Notes: generated by a model not told the origin, from the sequence alone. Positions 36,306 to 48,001 are shown, counted from the first letter of the stretch. The stretch: 64,000 nucleotides of DNA from Sinonovacula constricta (GCA_007844125.1 CM017572.1:31477307-31541306); one strand, 5' to 3'. Translations and numbers: made by a program.

Positions 36306-36537
36306 CTCGGTCTGCCTGTTTCTTCAGAGGTGACTGACTCGGTCTGGACCGACCCGCGGGGCGGCCACCTGGGGGCGTCCTCACTTCCCTGGTGTCCGTT
36401 CCCCCAGTTGCATTAGGATCAGGTGACCCTCCTGTCCCCATGGCAACCCCTCCACCAACGCCCATACCAGTGACGCCTGGAGCGCCACCTACCCCAACAC
36501 CATGCGATATGTAGCCAGGTGGGGCATAGCTGGTTCC
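36306..36537 (-). CDS. CNTRL: centriolin-like gene, exon 14 of window, Gly/Pro-rich linker
   Basis: This exon of 77 codons plus one base (phase 0 to 1) starts GTSYAPPGYISHGVG and ends PLKKQADRG with a split Gly. The acceptor is TTTTACTTGCAG and the donor is CCGAG followed by GTGAGT. It is glycine-rich (GVGVGGAPG, MGVGGGVAMG), then basic/proline-rich (TPPGGRPAGRSRPS). The APPGY motif recalls PPPGY elements of the vertebrate centriolin linker. It is predicted to be disordered. Confidence 0.88.
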
Positions 36538-36717
36538 CTGCAAGTAAAAGAGAGAGCAAAGTGTGTTAACTATCCCAAGAGTCATTCTTTATACAATGTG
36601 AGCTAAATGATACATTAACACCTACATTCCTGGTTAATTTTTACATAATGTATCCTTTATCTATACGACCACAATATGAATCAGATATTTCCATTCTCAA
36701 TGACATGAATTTATATG

Positions 36718-36958
36718 AAGGATGGGATTTGTCGGTATTTTTGCCGATACTGTGCAGCGACATTTCTATCATTATAGCACAGGGGCACTTATGAGGTGCC
36801 CAGGGACTGAACCCGGTTGGTCCATTATACTGATGAGTCAGGCATAATGCTGTCCCCTTAGCCCCTAGCATTAGGAGGGAAGCCACAACTACCAACTTTA
36901 AAGTGTTTGGTTTGACCCGGCCGGGGTTTGAAGCCACGACCTCCCAATCTGCAAGCCG
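36718..36958 (-). mobile_element. SINE family B copy
   Basis: Matches the family from its tail (plus GGATTTGTCGGTATTTTTGC) to the B box (GGGTTTGAAGCC). The far end of the head is missing and a ~10-bp deletion lies near 36828. Confidence 0.8.
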
Positions 36959-37104
36959 GAAATTATGTGAGTGATCTGTTTTGATTTTGTTAATCTTTAC
37001 TAAAAATGTGCACTTACAGGAACATTTACAAAACACTTGGCTCACTACATGTTTTAAAATTTTATTGCGGGCCCTGGCCATCTTATACATCCAAGGATAG
37101 ACCT

Positions 37105-39538
37105 TGATACACTTTACCCCGAAAATACCTTGGTTGCCATGGAAACCCTACACAATCTTATGGTAGACGTGGATACACTACACACTACACAATTTATGGT
37201 AGCCCTGGATACACTACACCCTACACAAACTATGGTAGACCTGAATACACTACACACTACACATACCATGGTAGCCCTGGCTACACTACACACTACACAT
37301 ACCATGGTAGCCCTGGATACACTACACCCTACACATACCATGGTAGCCCTGGCTACACTACACACTACACATACCATGGTAGCCCTGGATACACTACACA
37401 CTACACATACCATGGTAGCCCTGGATACACTACACCCTACACATACCAAGGTAGCGCTGGATACACTACACCCTACACATACCATGGTAGCCCTGGATAC
37501 ACTACACCCTACACATACTATGGTAGCCCTGAAATACACTACACCCTACACATACCATGGTAGCCCTGGATACATTACACCCTACACATACCATGGTAGC
37601 CCTGGGTACACTACACCCTACACATACCATGGTAGCCATGGATACACTACACCCTACACATACCATGGTAGCCCTGGATACACTACACCCTACACATACC
37701 ATGGTAGCCCTGAAATACACTACACCCTACACATACCATGGTAGCCCTGAAATACACTACACCCTACACATACCATGGTAGCCCTGAAATACACTACACC
37801 CTACACATACCATGGTAGCCCTGAAATACACTACACCCTACACATACCATGGTAGCCCTGGATACACTACACCCTACACATACCATGGTAGCCCTGGATA
37901 CACTACACCCTACACATACCATGGTAGCCCTGGTACACTACACCTTACACAGACCATTGTAGCCCTGGGTACACTACACCCTACACATACCATGGTAGCC
38001 CTGGATACACTACACCCTACACATACCATGGTAGCCCTGGGTACACTACACCCTACACATACCATGGTAGTCATGGATACACTACACTCTACATATACCA
38101 TGCTAGCCCTGGATACACTACACCCTACACATACCATGCTAGCCCTGGATACACTACACCCTACACATACCATGCTAGCCCTGGATACACTACACCCTAC
38201 ACATACCATGGTAGCCCTGGATACACTACACCCTACACATACCATGGTAGCCCTGGATACACTACACCCTACACATACCATGGTAGCCCTGGCTACACTA
38301 CACTCTACACAGACCAGGGTAGCCCTGGATACACTACACACTACACATACCATGGTAGCCCTGGATACACTACACCCTACACATACCATGGTAGCCCTGG
38401 ATACACTACACTCTACACATACCATGGTAGCCCTGAATACACTACACCCTACACATACCATGGTATCCCTGGATACACTACACCCTACACACACCATGGT
38501 AGCCCTGGATACACTACACCCTACACATACCATGGTAGCCCTGGATACACTACACCCTACACATACCATGGTAGCCCTGGATACACTACACCCTACACAT
38601 ACCATGGTAGCCCTGGATACACTACACCCTACACATACCATGGTAGCCCTGGCTACACTACACTCTACACAGACCACAGTAGCCCTGGATACACTACACT
38701 CTACACATACCATGGTAGCCCTGGATACACTACACTCTACACATACCATGGTAGCCCTGGATACACTACACCCTACACATACCATGGTAGCCCTGGATAC
38801 ACTACACTCTACACATACCATGGTAGCCCTGGATACACTACACCCTACACATACCATGGTAGCCCTGGGTACACTACACCCTACACATACCATTATAGCC
38901 CTGGATACACTACACCCTACACATACCATGGTAGCCCTGGGTACATTACACCCTACACATACCATAGTAGCCCTGGATACACTACACCCTACACATACCA
39001 TGGTAGCCCTGGGTACACTACACCCTGCACATACCATGGTAGCCCTGGATACACTACAATCTACACATACCATGGTAGCCCTGGGTACACTACACCCTAC
39101 ACATACCATTGTAGCCCTGGATACACTACACCCTACACATACCATGGTAGCCCCGGATACACTACACACTACACATACCATGCTAGCCCTGGATACACTA
39201 CACCCTACACATACCATGGTAGCCCTGGGTACACTACACCCTACACATACCATGGTAGCCCTGGGTACACTACACCCTACACATACCATGGTAGCCCTGG
39301 ATACACTACACCCTACACATACCATGGTAGCCCTGGATACACTACACCCTACACATACCATGGTAGCCCTGGGTACACTACACCCTACACATACCATGGT
39401 AGCCCTGGATACACTACACCCTACACATACCATGGTAGCCCTGGATACACTACACCCTACACATACCATGGTAGCCCTGGGTACACTACACCCTACACAT
39501 ACCATGGTAGCCCTGGGTACACTACACCCTACACATAC
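37105..39538 (-). repeat. 36-bp minisatellite carrying splice-donor-like units
   Basis: About 67 units. On the minus strand each reads CCAGGGCTACCATG then GTATGTGTAGGGTG, with the palindrome TACCATGGTA at the centre. The unit equals the exon 13 end plus its donor. Because 36 is a multiple of three the frame stays open from the exon to about 37910, where a unit with a shortened spacer shifts it. Divergence increases toward 37105. Confidence 0.96.
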
Positions 39539-39640
39539 CATGGTAGCCCTGGGTACTGGAGGTGGTATGACTGACATAGGGTTCTCTCTGTACTGGGAGA
39601 GCAGGGGTCTGTACGTTGGGCCAGCAGCTGTGCCGGGGTC
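39539..39640 (-). CDS. CNTRL: centriolin-like gene, exon 13 of window, linker; donor inside minisatellite
   Basis: This exon of 34 codons (phase 0 to 0) starts DPGTAAGPTYRPLLSQ and ends PPPVPRATM. The acceptor is TTCTGTTCTCAG. The best donor is ACCATG followed by GTATGT, but a weaker alternative 18 bp earlier (CCTCCA followed by GTACCC) is also in phase. The last 18 exonic bases plus the first 18 intronic bases form the 36-bp unit that is amplified for 2.4 kb downstream. The frame stays open into that array for about 45 further units, so the true 3' end of the exon is uncertain. Confidence 0.8.
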
Positions 39641-39644
39641 CTGA

Positions 39645-39920
39645 GAACAGAATTATTTGGAAGTTTATACATTCTTTTCTATTCTGTGGACAGAATGACA
39701 AACATCAATAAAATATGAGTAATGGACACTTTATTTAAATTGAGAAAAAAGATATACAAAGTTAAAAATCCTGACTTTGTAAAGTACAGTAAATTTTACA
39801 TGTATAAATCATTAAAAAGTCCCCATAAATAAAAGAGAATCACTTTACAATTGAAGGGAATGTAAAACAAAGTATTTCAGTACTAAGGGAAGACATGTTA
39901 GAGTAAGATATATAGGCCTA
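39645..39920. other. intron between exons 12 and 13
   Basis: Short unique AT-rich intron. Confidence 0.6.
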
Positions 39921-39925
39921 CTCAC

Positions 39926-40089
39926 AGAGAGATAGTACTGTGTGCCGGTGCCTGTGTTGGCTTGGACCCCAGCAGACAGGGAGGGTGGCGGCATTGTTTG
40001 GACGTACGCCGACTGCATAGCAAGAGTCTCCTTGAGGTTGTTTACCTCCTGGCGTAGTCGCCATAACTCCTCATCAGCCCCTGCCGTAC
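39926..40089 (-). CDS. CNTRL: centriolin-like gene, exon 12 of window, coil-to-linker junction
   Basis: This exon of 164 bp (phase 1 to 0) reads GTAGADEELWRLRQEV, then TMPPPSLSAGV, ending GTQYYLS. The acceptor is TTTGACCAG and the donor is CTCTCT followed by GTGAGT. EELWRLRQEVNNLKET matches the vertebrate EEIAELRREV segment immediately before the Pro-rich linker, so the coil ends and the disordered linker begins in this exon. Confidence 0.9.
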
Positions 40090-40364
40090 CTGGTCAAAGA
40101 GAGGGCTGACATTGTAGGCATGGTAATATTGATTGCCTGTCCAATTATTTACTGTATGAAAATATAGTCTTTTGATTTTAACATTTAACCAACACCTTAT
40201 AGTATTCCGAAGAGAAAGAGAGCCTTCTCATCATACCAGCTGGCTGACATTGTGGTGCATTTTGCTGTTTTTACTCATACTGATATCTTCCGTGCATTGT
40301 TTTATGTTGACCCCTAAACCTACCTTCCTAGTACTCCTCTATATTTGTTGTTTTGTTTTTTGTT

Positions 40365-40594
40365 TTTTTATAACATCACATCGACACAAGTATGGTCATA
40401 TTGATGACATCCAGCTAATTATTGGCGGAGAGACACCAGACTTATGGCTCGGTAGAACCACTGGCGCACACCAGGGTAGCTTAAATAACCTCCCCCACAT
40501 TAAAGTTCTAGCCCCAATCAGGACTCAAACCCACGCAGTGAGAGGCTGAGGAGTAACAAGTCAGCGACCCTTACCGCTCGGCCACCGGCGCCCC
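40365..40594 (-). mobile_element. SINE family A2 copy, full length
   Basis: Head GGGGGCGCCGGTGGCCGAGC on minus, B box region GGGTTTGAGTCC, tail after ATGACCATACTTGTGTCGAT. Confidence 0.8.
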
Positions 40595-40695
40595 CACCTT
40601 TTTAAACAACGGGACAAATCATATAAACCATCACTGTGATGCTTACGTGAAATTAAAGTCTGCATGTCCTAACATGATTACTACTATGTACTGAC

Positions 40696-40809
40696 CTAGA
40701 GAGCCTCCCTGTGCAGAAATGGAGTCCAGCATGGTGTTAAGACGGTCCAGTTCTTCTCTCTGTGTCTCTAGGATGTCGTACAACTTGGACAGCTCATCTT
40801 CCTGGGTCG
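40696..40809 (-). CDS. CNTRL: centriolin-like gene, exon 11 of window, coiled coil
   Basis: This exon of 114 bp (phase 1 to 1) reads ATQEDELSKLYDILET through SISAQGGSL. The acceptor is ACATTATAG and the donor is CTCTAG followed by GTCAGT. REELDRLNTMLDS corresponds to the vertebrate centriolin stretch RTEIARLQNVLD just before the linker. It marks the end of the first coiled-coil block. A (GT)CATTATGA minisatellite starts within about 20 bp of the acceptor. Confidence 0.9.
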
Positions 40810-40829
40810 CTATAATGTAACACAAAATT

Positions 40830-41440
40830 ATAGTCATTATGAAGTATCATTATAAAGTTGCATTATAAAGTTGCATTATGAAGTGTCATTATGACGTGTC
40901 ATTATGATGTGTCATTATAAAGTGTCATTATGACGTGTCATTATGATGTGTCATCATGGAGTGTCATTATGAAGTGTCATTATGATGTGTCATTATGATG
41001 TGTCATCATGGAGTGTCATTATGAAGTGTCATTATGATGTGTCATTATGATGTGTCATTATAAAGTGTCATTATGACGTGTCATTATGATGTGTCATCAT
41101 GGAGTGTCATTATGATGTGTCATCATGGAGTGTCATTATGATGTGTCATTATGAAGTGTCATTATGATGTGTCATCATGGAGTGTCATTATGATGTGTCA
41201 TCATGGAGTGTCATTATGATGTGTCATTATAAAGTGTCATTATGAAGTAACATTATAAAGTGGCATTATGAATTTGTCATTATGAAGTGTCATTATGTAA
41301 TGTTATTATGAAGTGGCATTGTGATATGTCATTATGAAGTGTAATTATGAAATAACATTATAAAGTGACGCTATGAATTTGTCATTATGAAGTGTCATAA
41401 TGAAGCATCATTATGAAGTGTAATTATGAAATGTCCATTA
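40830..41440. repeat. 13-bp (GTCATTATGA..) minisatellite
   Basis: About 46 units of ~13 bp (TGTCATTATGAAG / TGTCATCATGGAG). Alternating variants make longer composite repeats. The array starts about 20 bp upstream of the exon 11 acceptor. Confidence 0.95.
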
Positions 41441-41564
41441 ACAATTACCTGATAAGTAAGGAGAGGTTTACCATATTTGGTCTAAGAATCCTCACAAATA
41501 TATACTTTTGAACACAAAAACTTAACTGCAGCAGCCAAGACTTCAGCCAGGGGTCTCTTGATAA

Positions 41565-41846
41565 TATAGGGATTTGGATTGGATTTGCCGGCATTTTTGC
41601 GGATACTGTGCAGTGACATTTCTATCTTTATAGCACATGGGCACTTATGAGGTGCCGAGGGACTGAACCCGGACGGTCCATTATACTGACACCGACGAGT
41701 CAGGCGTAATGCTGTCCCTTTAGCCTCAAGCGTTAGGAGGGAAGCCACTACTACCAACTTTAAAGTCTTTGGTTTGACCCAGCAGGGGTTTGAACCCACG
41801 ACCTCCCGATCCGCAAGCCGGCGCTCTACCAATTGAGCTATTGCTA
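41565..41846 (-). mobile_element. SINE family B copy, best preserved
   Basis: Full-length: minus head GCAATAGCTCAATTGGTAGA, B box GGGTTCAAACCCC, complete body and tail with TGCCGGCAAATCC. Confidence 0.85.
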
Positions 41847-42220
41847 TATTATATTGCTAATATAATCATTTTCATTTACTAATTGTTATAAATTAGTCTC
41901 CTAATTAGTGTTAAATTATATTAGAAGACGAATAGCAACAATAAAAGTGACATTTAGAAACAATATTCCGTATGAGAGCATTGTGAAGAAAAAAAGTCGT
42001 AAGTATAAAAGCTTTAGGATGTTCATCATTATTTAGAAAACTGTTTAAAAAAAAACTGTTAGAAAAAAGTGTTTTTATAATGATTTGGTCTCTTGTGTAC
42101 ATCACAATAGAAATCTATTGGTCTCTCGTGTACATCACAATAGAAATCTAATAATATCTGCCACAGCAGGGATGATGTAAATGTCTGAGTGGAGAACTAT
42201 GGGGTAATATCTCTGCTCAC

Positions 42221-42368
42221 CGATCATGTTGTTGTTTATGTCGGACTGCTGCAGCTCTGAGTGCAGCTGGTGTTCCCGCTCGTCCAACATGCGCTGGAGG
42301 AAATCTGCCACCTGCTGGGCCTGGTCTAGATCGGCCGCGATAACTTGGGCGCGAGCTTCTTGACGCTC
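42221..42368 (-). CDS. CNTRL: centriolin-like gene, exon 10 of window, coiled coil
   Basis: This exon of 49 codons plus one base (phase 0 to 1) starts ERQEARAQVIAADLDQ and ends QQSDINNNMI. The acceptor is ATTCCCAG and the donor is ATCG followed by GTGAGC. The split codon is completed by the next exon to give Ala. It is a long uninterrupted coil (DFLQRMLDEREHQLHSEL). A 500-bp ATC-type microsatellite begins about 35 bp upstream of the acceptor. Confidence 0.88.
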
Positions 42369-42404
42369 CTGGGAATATCATTGTCAAGGTGCAGACATTA
42401 CACC

Positions 42405-42915
42405 AAACATCATTATTATCATTACCATGAACACATCATCATCAAAATTATTATCATCATCAACATCACCAACACCATTATCATCATGATCATCAACAGC
42501 ATTATCATCATCATCACCATAATCATCAACATTATCATCATAATCACCATCAACATAATCATCACCATTATCATCATCCTCACCATAATCCTCACCATAA
42601 TCACCACCATCACCATATTCATCATCACCATAATCATTATCATAATAACCAACAACATTATCACCATCACCATAATCATCATCAACACAATTATTACCAT
42701 CATCAACATTACATCACCATCATCACCATTATCATCATTTTCACATCATGATCATCACTATCATCATCACTATCATCATCACTATTATCATCATCATCAC
42801 CATCATCATTACCATTATCATCATCATAATCATCACCATCTTAATTATCATCATCACCATCATCATCATTATCATCATCACCATCACCACATCATCATCA
42901 TCATCATTTTCAACT
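42405..42915. repeat. (ATC)n microsatellite
   Basis: 510 bp of degenerate ATC/ACC/ATT trinucleotides. It gives long Ile/His and Met/Val open frames that I reject as coding. The array lies about 36 bp upstream of the exon 10 acceptor. Confidence 0.95.
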
Positions 42916-43112
42916 TTCAATCCTTCTCCTTCCATAATCATCTTTTAAACTGTTGTAAACAAAATGTAAAAAATTAAACTTGTGATACAGATTATGACAA
43001 GACAATATATCCACACTACAGATCTGATTGAAAGAATTTAACCATCCCAAAACTGTACAATATTTCAGACAGTCAGATTTTATAAATAGAAACATTCTAC
43101 AGTTCCACATAC

Positions 43113-43223
43113 CCTCTGCATCTCCATGTGTTCCCGCAGCCGTCGTATCTCGTTCTGGTAACTTTCTTCCTGTTCTTGAAGATTCTGCTCCAACATGGCC
43201 GCCTCAGCCTCCGCATCGATCAG
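43113..43223 (-). CDS. CNTRL: centriolin-like gene, exon 9 of window, coiled coil
   Basis: This exon of 37 codons, phase 0 to 0, starts LIDAEAEAAMLEQNLQ and ends EHMEMQR. The acceptor is TATCTTGAAG and the donor is CAGAGG followed by GTATGT. It aligns by eye with the vertebrate AEAEIELLQNLL segment that precedes the Pro-rich linker. It is strongly acidic and Gln/Glu-rich with heptad Leu/Ile/Met. Confidence 0.88.
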
Positions 43224-43361
43224 CTTCAAGATATATAGCAGATACATAATAAGACATGTTAAACAGGTATAGTAGAATTATTTTTCACACCAGTGGCCTT
43301 CTCATCAGCTACAACATACAGACACATTATTGCATAATCTTTGGATATAATATGTTCAGTT

Positions 43362-43478
43362 GTTTGTTTGTTTATTAGGTTTATCGTCCCACCAAGAGTA
43401 TTTCATTTGTCTGGAGATGGTGTCCACTTGAAGCAAATATAGTACTGACTTCACTGAGTATAGCATGCCATGAACACA
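43362..43478 (-). mobile_element. SINE family C, 5'-truncated copy
   Basis: Only the 3' (tail) third of family C is present, from the TTTATTAGGTTTATCGTCCC end to TATAGCATGCCATGAACAC. Confidence 0.75.
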
Positions 43479-43479
43479 G

Positions 43480-44200
43480 CTTTAAAATCTTATTAAAATA
43501 TGAAATACTGATAATCCACAGAAATCAGCATCAAATCTTTGCATTAACATATTCTTTGGAGGTGCATATTATTCTAACTTAACCACAACCTGTTTATTTA
43601 AAAAGCAAAAGTTTATTTAAATCTAGCAACCTTAGTTAAAAGGAATTTCCTGAAATTAACTCTATCTATCTCTTTTAAATAAATAAACATTTTCATAATA
43701 CACTATAAATATTAAACTACTCCATTTTTACAAGAAAAATAACCTGTCACCAACTATAGGACTATAAATGTTACTAATAATTATCTCCCCTGTGTGAAAA
43801 GGGAGAGTACTCCAAATATCCAAAATAGTCTGTTTCCACAAAATGGTATATAACTATCCTGCCCCTATTGCTAAACTATACTAGAAAAGTCTCAAATGTT
43901 GTAAACAAAAAATTAAAAAAGCTATTGATATTCTCTTTGGCATTTTTATTTGCAATGATTGTGCTACCATCACAAAAGCAAACAGACATGAGAACAACAA
44001 CAATGACAACAACAACAATATTGAATGTGCATAAGGGGTCTGGAAAATTGAACAGAAACATGTACATGTGTGGCGATGAGACTGAGTTCCTGAACACAGG
44101 GCAAAATTTGAAAAGGACTGCATGTGAGTGCAGGAAAGTAAATATTACATGTTCATCTAAGTAAAATTTTTATTTTCTTTCTTTAAACAGTGACACAATA
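43480..44200. other. intronic stretch, no gene seen
   Basis: AT-rich. Open frames of 70-100 aa at 43868-44164 on both strands overlap each other and lack support. Confidence 0.5.
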
Positions 44201-44204
44201 ATAG

Positions 44205-44437
44205 TTTGTTTTGTTTTTTGTTACATCGCACTGACACAATGGTGGTCATATTGGTGACGTCAAGCTAATTATTGGTAGAGGAAGACCGCAGACTTATGTC
44301 TGGGTAGAACCACTGGCGTTCTGCAGGATAGCTTGAAAACCTCCCCACATAATAGTGCTTGTCCTGACCGGGACTGGAACCCATGCAGTGAGGGGCTGAG
44401 GAGAAATAAGTCATAACCGCGCGGCCACGGACTCCCC
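44205..44437 (-). mobile_element. SINE family A2 copy
   Basis: Matches A2 from tail (plus TTACATCGCACTGACACAAT) to head (CGCGCGGCCACGGACTCCCC). Confidence 0.78.
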
Positions 44438-44639
44438 TTTACAATAATGGCCAATTTGGCTGGAATAACAACATTCAGCTGTTGTTGGGTAGAACACCAC
44501 CATAGTTGAATGGGAAGATTTCATGATGTTGCTGTTATTTAGCAGACTTATATCCAGTGCCGAGGCTTCAGTGAACTGTTGATCACATGACCAGAGGAAC
44601 ATGCTAACATTTACCAGTACGAGTATACCAGTGTATTTT

Positions 44640-44935
44640 GTTTCTGTTGACTATACTTCTAATTATATCCTTTTATTATTTAATAACTTCTTAATTATTT
44701 TTTGTTGTTATTTAATTTTGTCCTGTTATTATTTCATTATTTCCTGTTATTGTTCAATTATTTCTTGTTATTTTTTTAATTATTTCCAGTTATTATTTAT
44801 TTCCTGTCATAATTTATTTCCTGTTATAATTTATTTCCTGTCATTATTTAATTATTTCCTTATATTATTTATTTCCTCTTAGTATTTATTTATTTACTGT
44901 TATTATTTAATCATTTTCTGTAATTACATTTCTCA
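44640..44935. repeat. TTATTTCCTGTTATTAT-type repeat
   Basis: Degenerate 17-22-bp units of TTATTTCCTGTTATTATTTA, about 14 copies. Confidence 0.85.
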
Positions 44936-45599
44936 ATAATCTCTTTGAAATTATTTCAGCTAAATCTAAAATTTGAAAGAAAGAAAAGATTTTAATGAAA
45001 GCCACTGTGAAATTTATAATTGCAACTGTTACCTATTCCTTTTATTCAAACAAATTATTAATACATAAAAATTATTTTATTTATATTAATGATGTAAAAA
45101 TTAATAAGAAGCAAATGAAATCCAAAGTTACCAATAAAAAGATACCAAAAAATAAAACTCTGTGAAAAGGGAAATTTAAATAATATTTACCTCTGTCTGT
45201 AATGTAACAAAAACATAACCAACTTAGTATTAAATATTAACATGTGTCTGATCTCTCACAAAAAGCAATTCGCTTGTTGAACTAATTTTACAGAACGCAT
45301 GTAATATCCATTAAACCACCAACTTTATCAACTATTGTTGTTTGTATCCAACACCAGCATTAGTCACTGACCCATCCAACTCAGACAACTGTTCAACAAC
45401 TTTGTCAGTGAAATAAGAGAATCCTTCACATCCTAACAACATGGTCCAGTCTTACACTTTGGTGTCTCAATGTTATTCAGACAACAAGACCTCCAACAAC
45501 AATAATCCTATAACACCATTTCCAATGTGCATTTGACAACATACCACACAAATATTTCAACAGCTTTGGAGTCAGAGCTTATACATCATTAAGCTTTTG
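44936..45599. other. intronic stretch, no gene seen
   Basis: Unique AT-rich sequence. Confidence 0.45.
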
Positions 45600-46075
45600 T
45601 TTGACACTATTTTTAAGTTATCTGATTGGTCAAGTTTGGTCCTGTAATTAAATTTGACCAATCAAATCATTGGAAATGGTCTCTGTAATTTTGAGCTTTA
45701 CACTGAGACTATCAGAAGTATCTGATTGGATAAGTTACTCAAATCTGACCAAACAGATCACTAGGAATGATATCAGCAACACTGAGCTTTTGACTGAGAC
45801 TATATAAAGTATTTGATTGGACAAGTTACTCGAATCTGACCAATCAGATCATTTGGAATGATATCAGCAACACTGAGCTTTTCACTGAGACTAAATCAAG
45901 TATTTGATTGGACAAGTTGCTCGAATCTGACCAATCAGATCAATGTGAATGGTCTCAGACTTGGGTTTCAAAGTATTAAAACCACAAGCATATGATTGGA
46001 GAAAATTTGAAACAATTTTTAAAATCTGACCAACCAGATGCTTAAGAATCATCTCGGATTTAAGTTGTATAACTT
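45600..46075. repeat. ~110-bp repeat with paired CCAAT motifs
   Basis: Four to five diverged units. Each contains TGATTGG followed 20-30 bp later by CCAATCA, an inverted pair able to form a stem (11 bp in the first unit: TGATTGGTCAA / TTGACCAATCA). Units also share CTGAGCTTTTCACTGAGACT. Confidence 0.85.
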
Positions 46076-46825
46076 AGTACCATGGTCAACAAATGCTATC
46101 ACATCACAAGAATCCCCCCTTGCATTGTGCAGGTAACAACTTACCCCGAGCTTTCTTAAGCTTTTAATCATAGCCTTGAAATATTTAATTATTAATTTAT
46201 TTATTGTTTGTCAAAAATAGATATCAATTAAACACAAGTATACAAATATATTTGCAAATATAAACAAATTGTAAGGTCCAACAATAAGATGAAAAAATTT
46301 AGCAGATAAATGCAGTAAAAGATGACCAATTCTAGAAAGAAATTCTATTTATGATATATTATACAATGATTTGAAAATCTATTCACTACAGGGTTGATTC
46401 CGTTAAATTGCTTACCTTATTTCCCAGACAAATTTATGCAAATTACTGGCATATGCAATAAACCAAGAAATTTTGTTTGGTCATTTTAATGAGCATATTT
46501 CGCTATCAGTTGTAGCAAATTATATTTTTAATTGTTAACTCTCTGCTTCTGTAAATGTTCCCTTTAAACAGATAATTAATAATTAAGTTTTTTTCTCTTC
46601 ATTTCAAGATATTAATAAGCTCCTAAGTATTTACATCTAAAACAGTGTATTGGTTAAACAGCCAACTGGACTCAAAGTCTTTCCAGTCGATGATGTGACA
46701 AACAAAATATGTGTATAACTATTATGCAATAAAATGGAATCAACTGTGTTTGCAAACAGTTTGAATTTCTGGGATTTAGATTTAAATAATATCAGAAAAA
46801 AATAACATTTCAGTCATTTACTTAC
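46076..46825. other. intronic stretch, no gene seen
   Basis: Unique AT-rich sequence to the exon 8 donor. Confidence 0.45.
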
Positions 46826-46987
46826 CTTTTTGTTAGTTTCTTCCTCTTTGCCCCTCATTACTCTCTTTAGGTTCATTAACTCCCCTTGCAGCTCTTCAAA
46901 CAAGAATTTTTCCTCAGAGTTAAGAGAGCTGCGACGACTGAACTCCGAGTCAGAGTCGGGCTTGTGGACAATCTTTGTGGATTTACC
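46826..46987 (-). CDS. CNTRL: centriolin-like gene, exon 8 of window, Ser-rich linker plus coil
   Basis: This exon of 54 codons, phase 0 to 0, starts GKSTKIVHKPDSDSEF and ends GKEEETNKK. The acceptor is TTTTACTCCAG and the donor is AAAAAG followed by GTAAGT. The first half is serine/aspartate-rich with basic residues (SRRSSLNS), a plausible phosphorylation-prone linker. The second half (FEELQGELMNLKRVM) returns to heptads and resembles the centriolin segment containing ELKKLKKAV. The preceding and following introns hold mostly unique AT-rich sequence. Confidence 0.85.
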
Positions 46988-47269
46988 CTGGAGTAAAAAT
47001 ATGAGTAATCAATAAAATAAAACGGCCTTTTGTGAAACAATTTCTTTGTATTTATAATTACTTTTGATTGTGTAAAATTATCTTTAAGCTCTGTATACCT
47101 GTTCTTCTGCTATAAAGTCTTGATTATACAAATCGATAAACAAGAACTACATGTAAACTAAGCCTGCAATAAAACAAAGATTTTACTTGAAACCTTCTCC
47201 ACACAGTTTCAAAGACTCAATGCATTTCTGATGTTGATAAAATTTGTTGTGGTTAATGAAACAAAAATT

Positions 47270-47802
47270 GTTTCTTTAGTTCAATCTATAATATTGACAT
47301 GGACAAAAGATGTTTCGATAGTTCAATCTTTAATATTGACATGAGACCAAAGATGTTTCTTTAGTTCAATCTATAATATTGACATGGACAACAGATGTTT
47401 CTTTAGTTCAATCTATAATATTGACATGGACAAAAGATGTTTCTTTAGTTCAATCTATAACATTGACATGGACAAGATGTTTCTTTAGTTCAATCTATAA
47501 TATTGACATGGACAAAAGATGTTTCTTTAGTACAATCTATAATATTGACATGGACAAAAGATGTTTCTTTAGTTCAGCCTATAATATTGACATGGACAAA
47601 AGATGTTTCTTTAGTACAATCTATAATATTGACATGGACAAAAGATGTTTCTTTAGTTCAATCTATAATATTGACATGGACAAAAGATGTTTCTTTAGTT
47701 CAATCTATAATATTGACATGGACAAAAGATGTTTCTTTAGTTCAATCTATAATATTGACATGGACAAAAGATGTTTCTTTAGTTCAATCTATAATATTGA
47801 CC
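47270..47802. repeat. 42-bp minisatellite beside exon 7 donor
   Basis: About 12.5 units of AAAAGATGTTTCTTTAGTTC followed by AATCTATAATATTGACATGG and AC. 42 bp is a multiple of three, hence open frames that are artefacts. The array ends about 55 bp from the donor. Confidence 0.95.
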
Positions 47803-47855
47803 AGTGTCCATGTTTTATCAGATATTACATCAAGACAAACATCTGTCAGTAGTAC

Positions 47856-47954
47856 CTGTCTATTCTTGGCCTCCTTAAGAGCGTTCCTGAGTCTGGCCAC
47901 TTCGTCATTGAGTCGCTTGATCTCTTCTAGGTTGGCTTTGGCTTCCTCCTTCGC
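47856..47954 (-). CDS. CNTRL: centriolin-like gene, exon 7 of window, coiled coil
   Basis: This exon of 33 codons, phase 0 to 0, starts AKEEAKANLEEIKRLN and ends LKEAKNRQ. The acceptor is TCATACTAG and the donor is AGACAG followed by GTACTA. It is a typical parallel coiled-coil stretch. Two decayed copies of its acceptor and first ~35 bp lie upstream at about 48282-48330 and 48470-48510. A 42-bp minisatellite begins about 55 bp past the donor. Confidence 0.85.
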
Positions 47955-48000
47955 CTAGTATGAAATAAGGAGTAGCTAGAGGTTACACATGTTATATATG
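47955..48000 (-). repeat. parent segment of exon 7 acceptor duplications
   Basis: The intron segment immediately upstream of exon 7 (AGTATGAAATAAGGAGTAGC on plus) recurs diverged at about 48316-48365 together with the exon start. Confidence 0.6.
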
Positions 48001-48001
48001 T

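Noticed and set aside
37910..39577. 555-aa minus-strand open frame as an independent gene
   Set aside because: It is the continuation of exon 13 through the minisatellite. I treat it as a possible read-through of that exon (see findings), not as a separate gene.
37812..39644. 610-aa plus-strand open frame (TLHPTHTMVALD repeats)
   Set aside because: Antisense translation of the 36-bp minisatellite; no composition or motif beyond the repeat, and its non-repeat end is the reverse strand of exon 13.
42345..42977. 210-aa Ile/His-rich frame
   Set aside because: ATC microsatellite translation with exon 10 antisense sequence at its start.
43868..44164. 98-aa plus-strand frame and overlapping minus frames with a hydrophobic start
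   Set aside because: No splice flanks, no family resemblance, competing open frames on the other strand.
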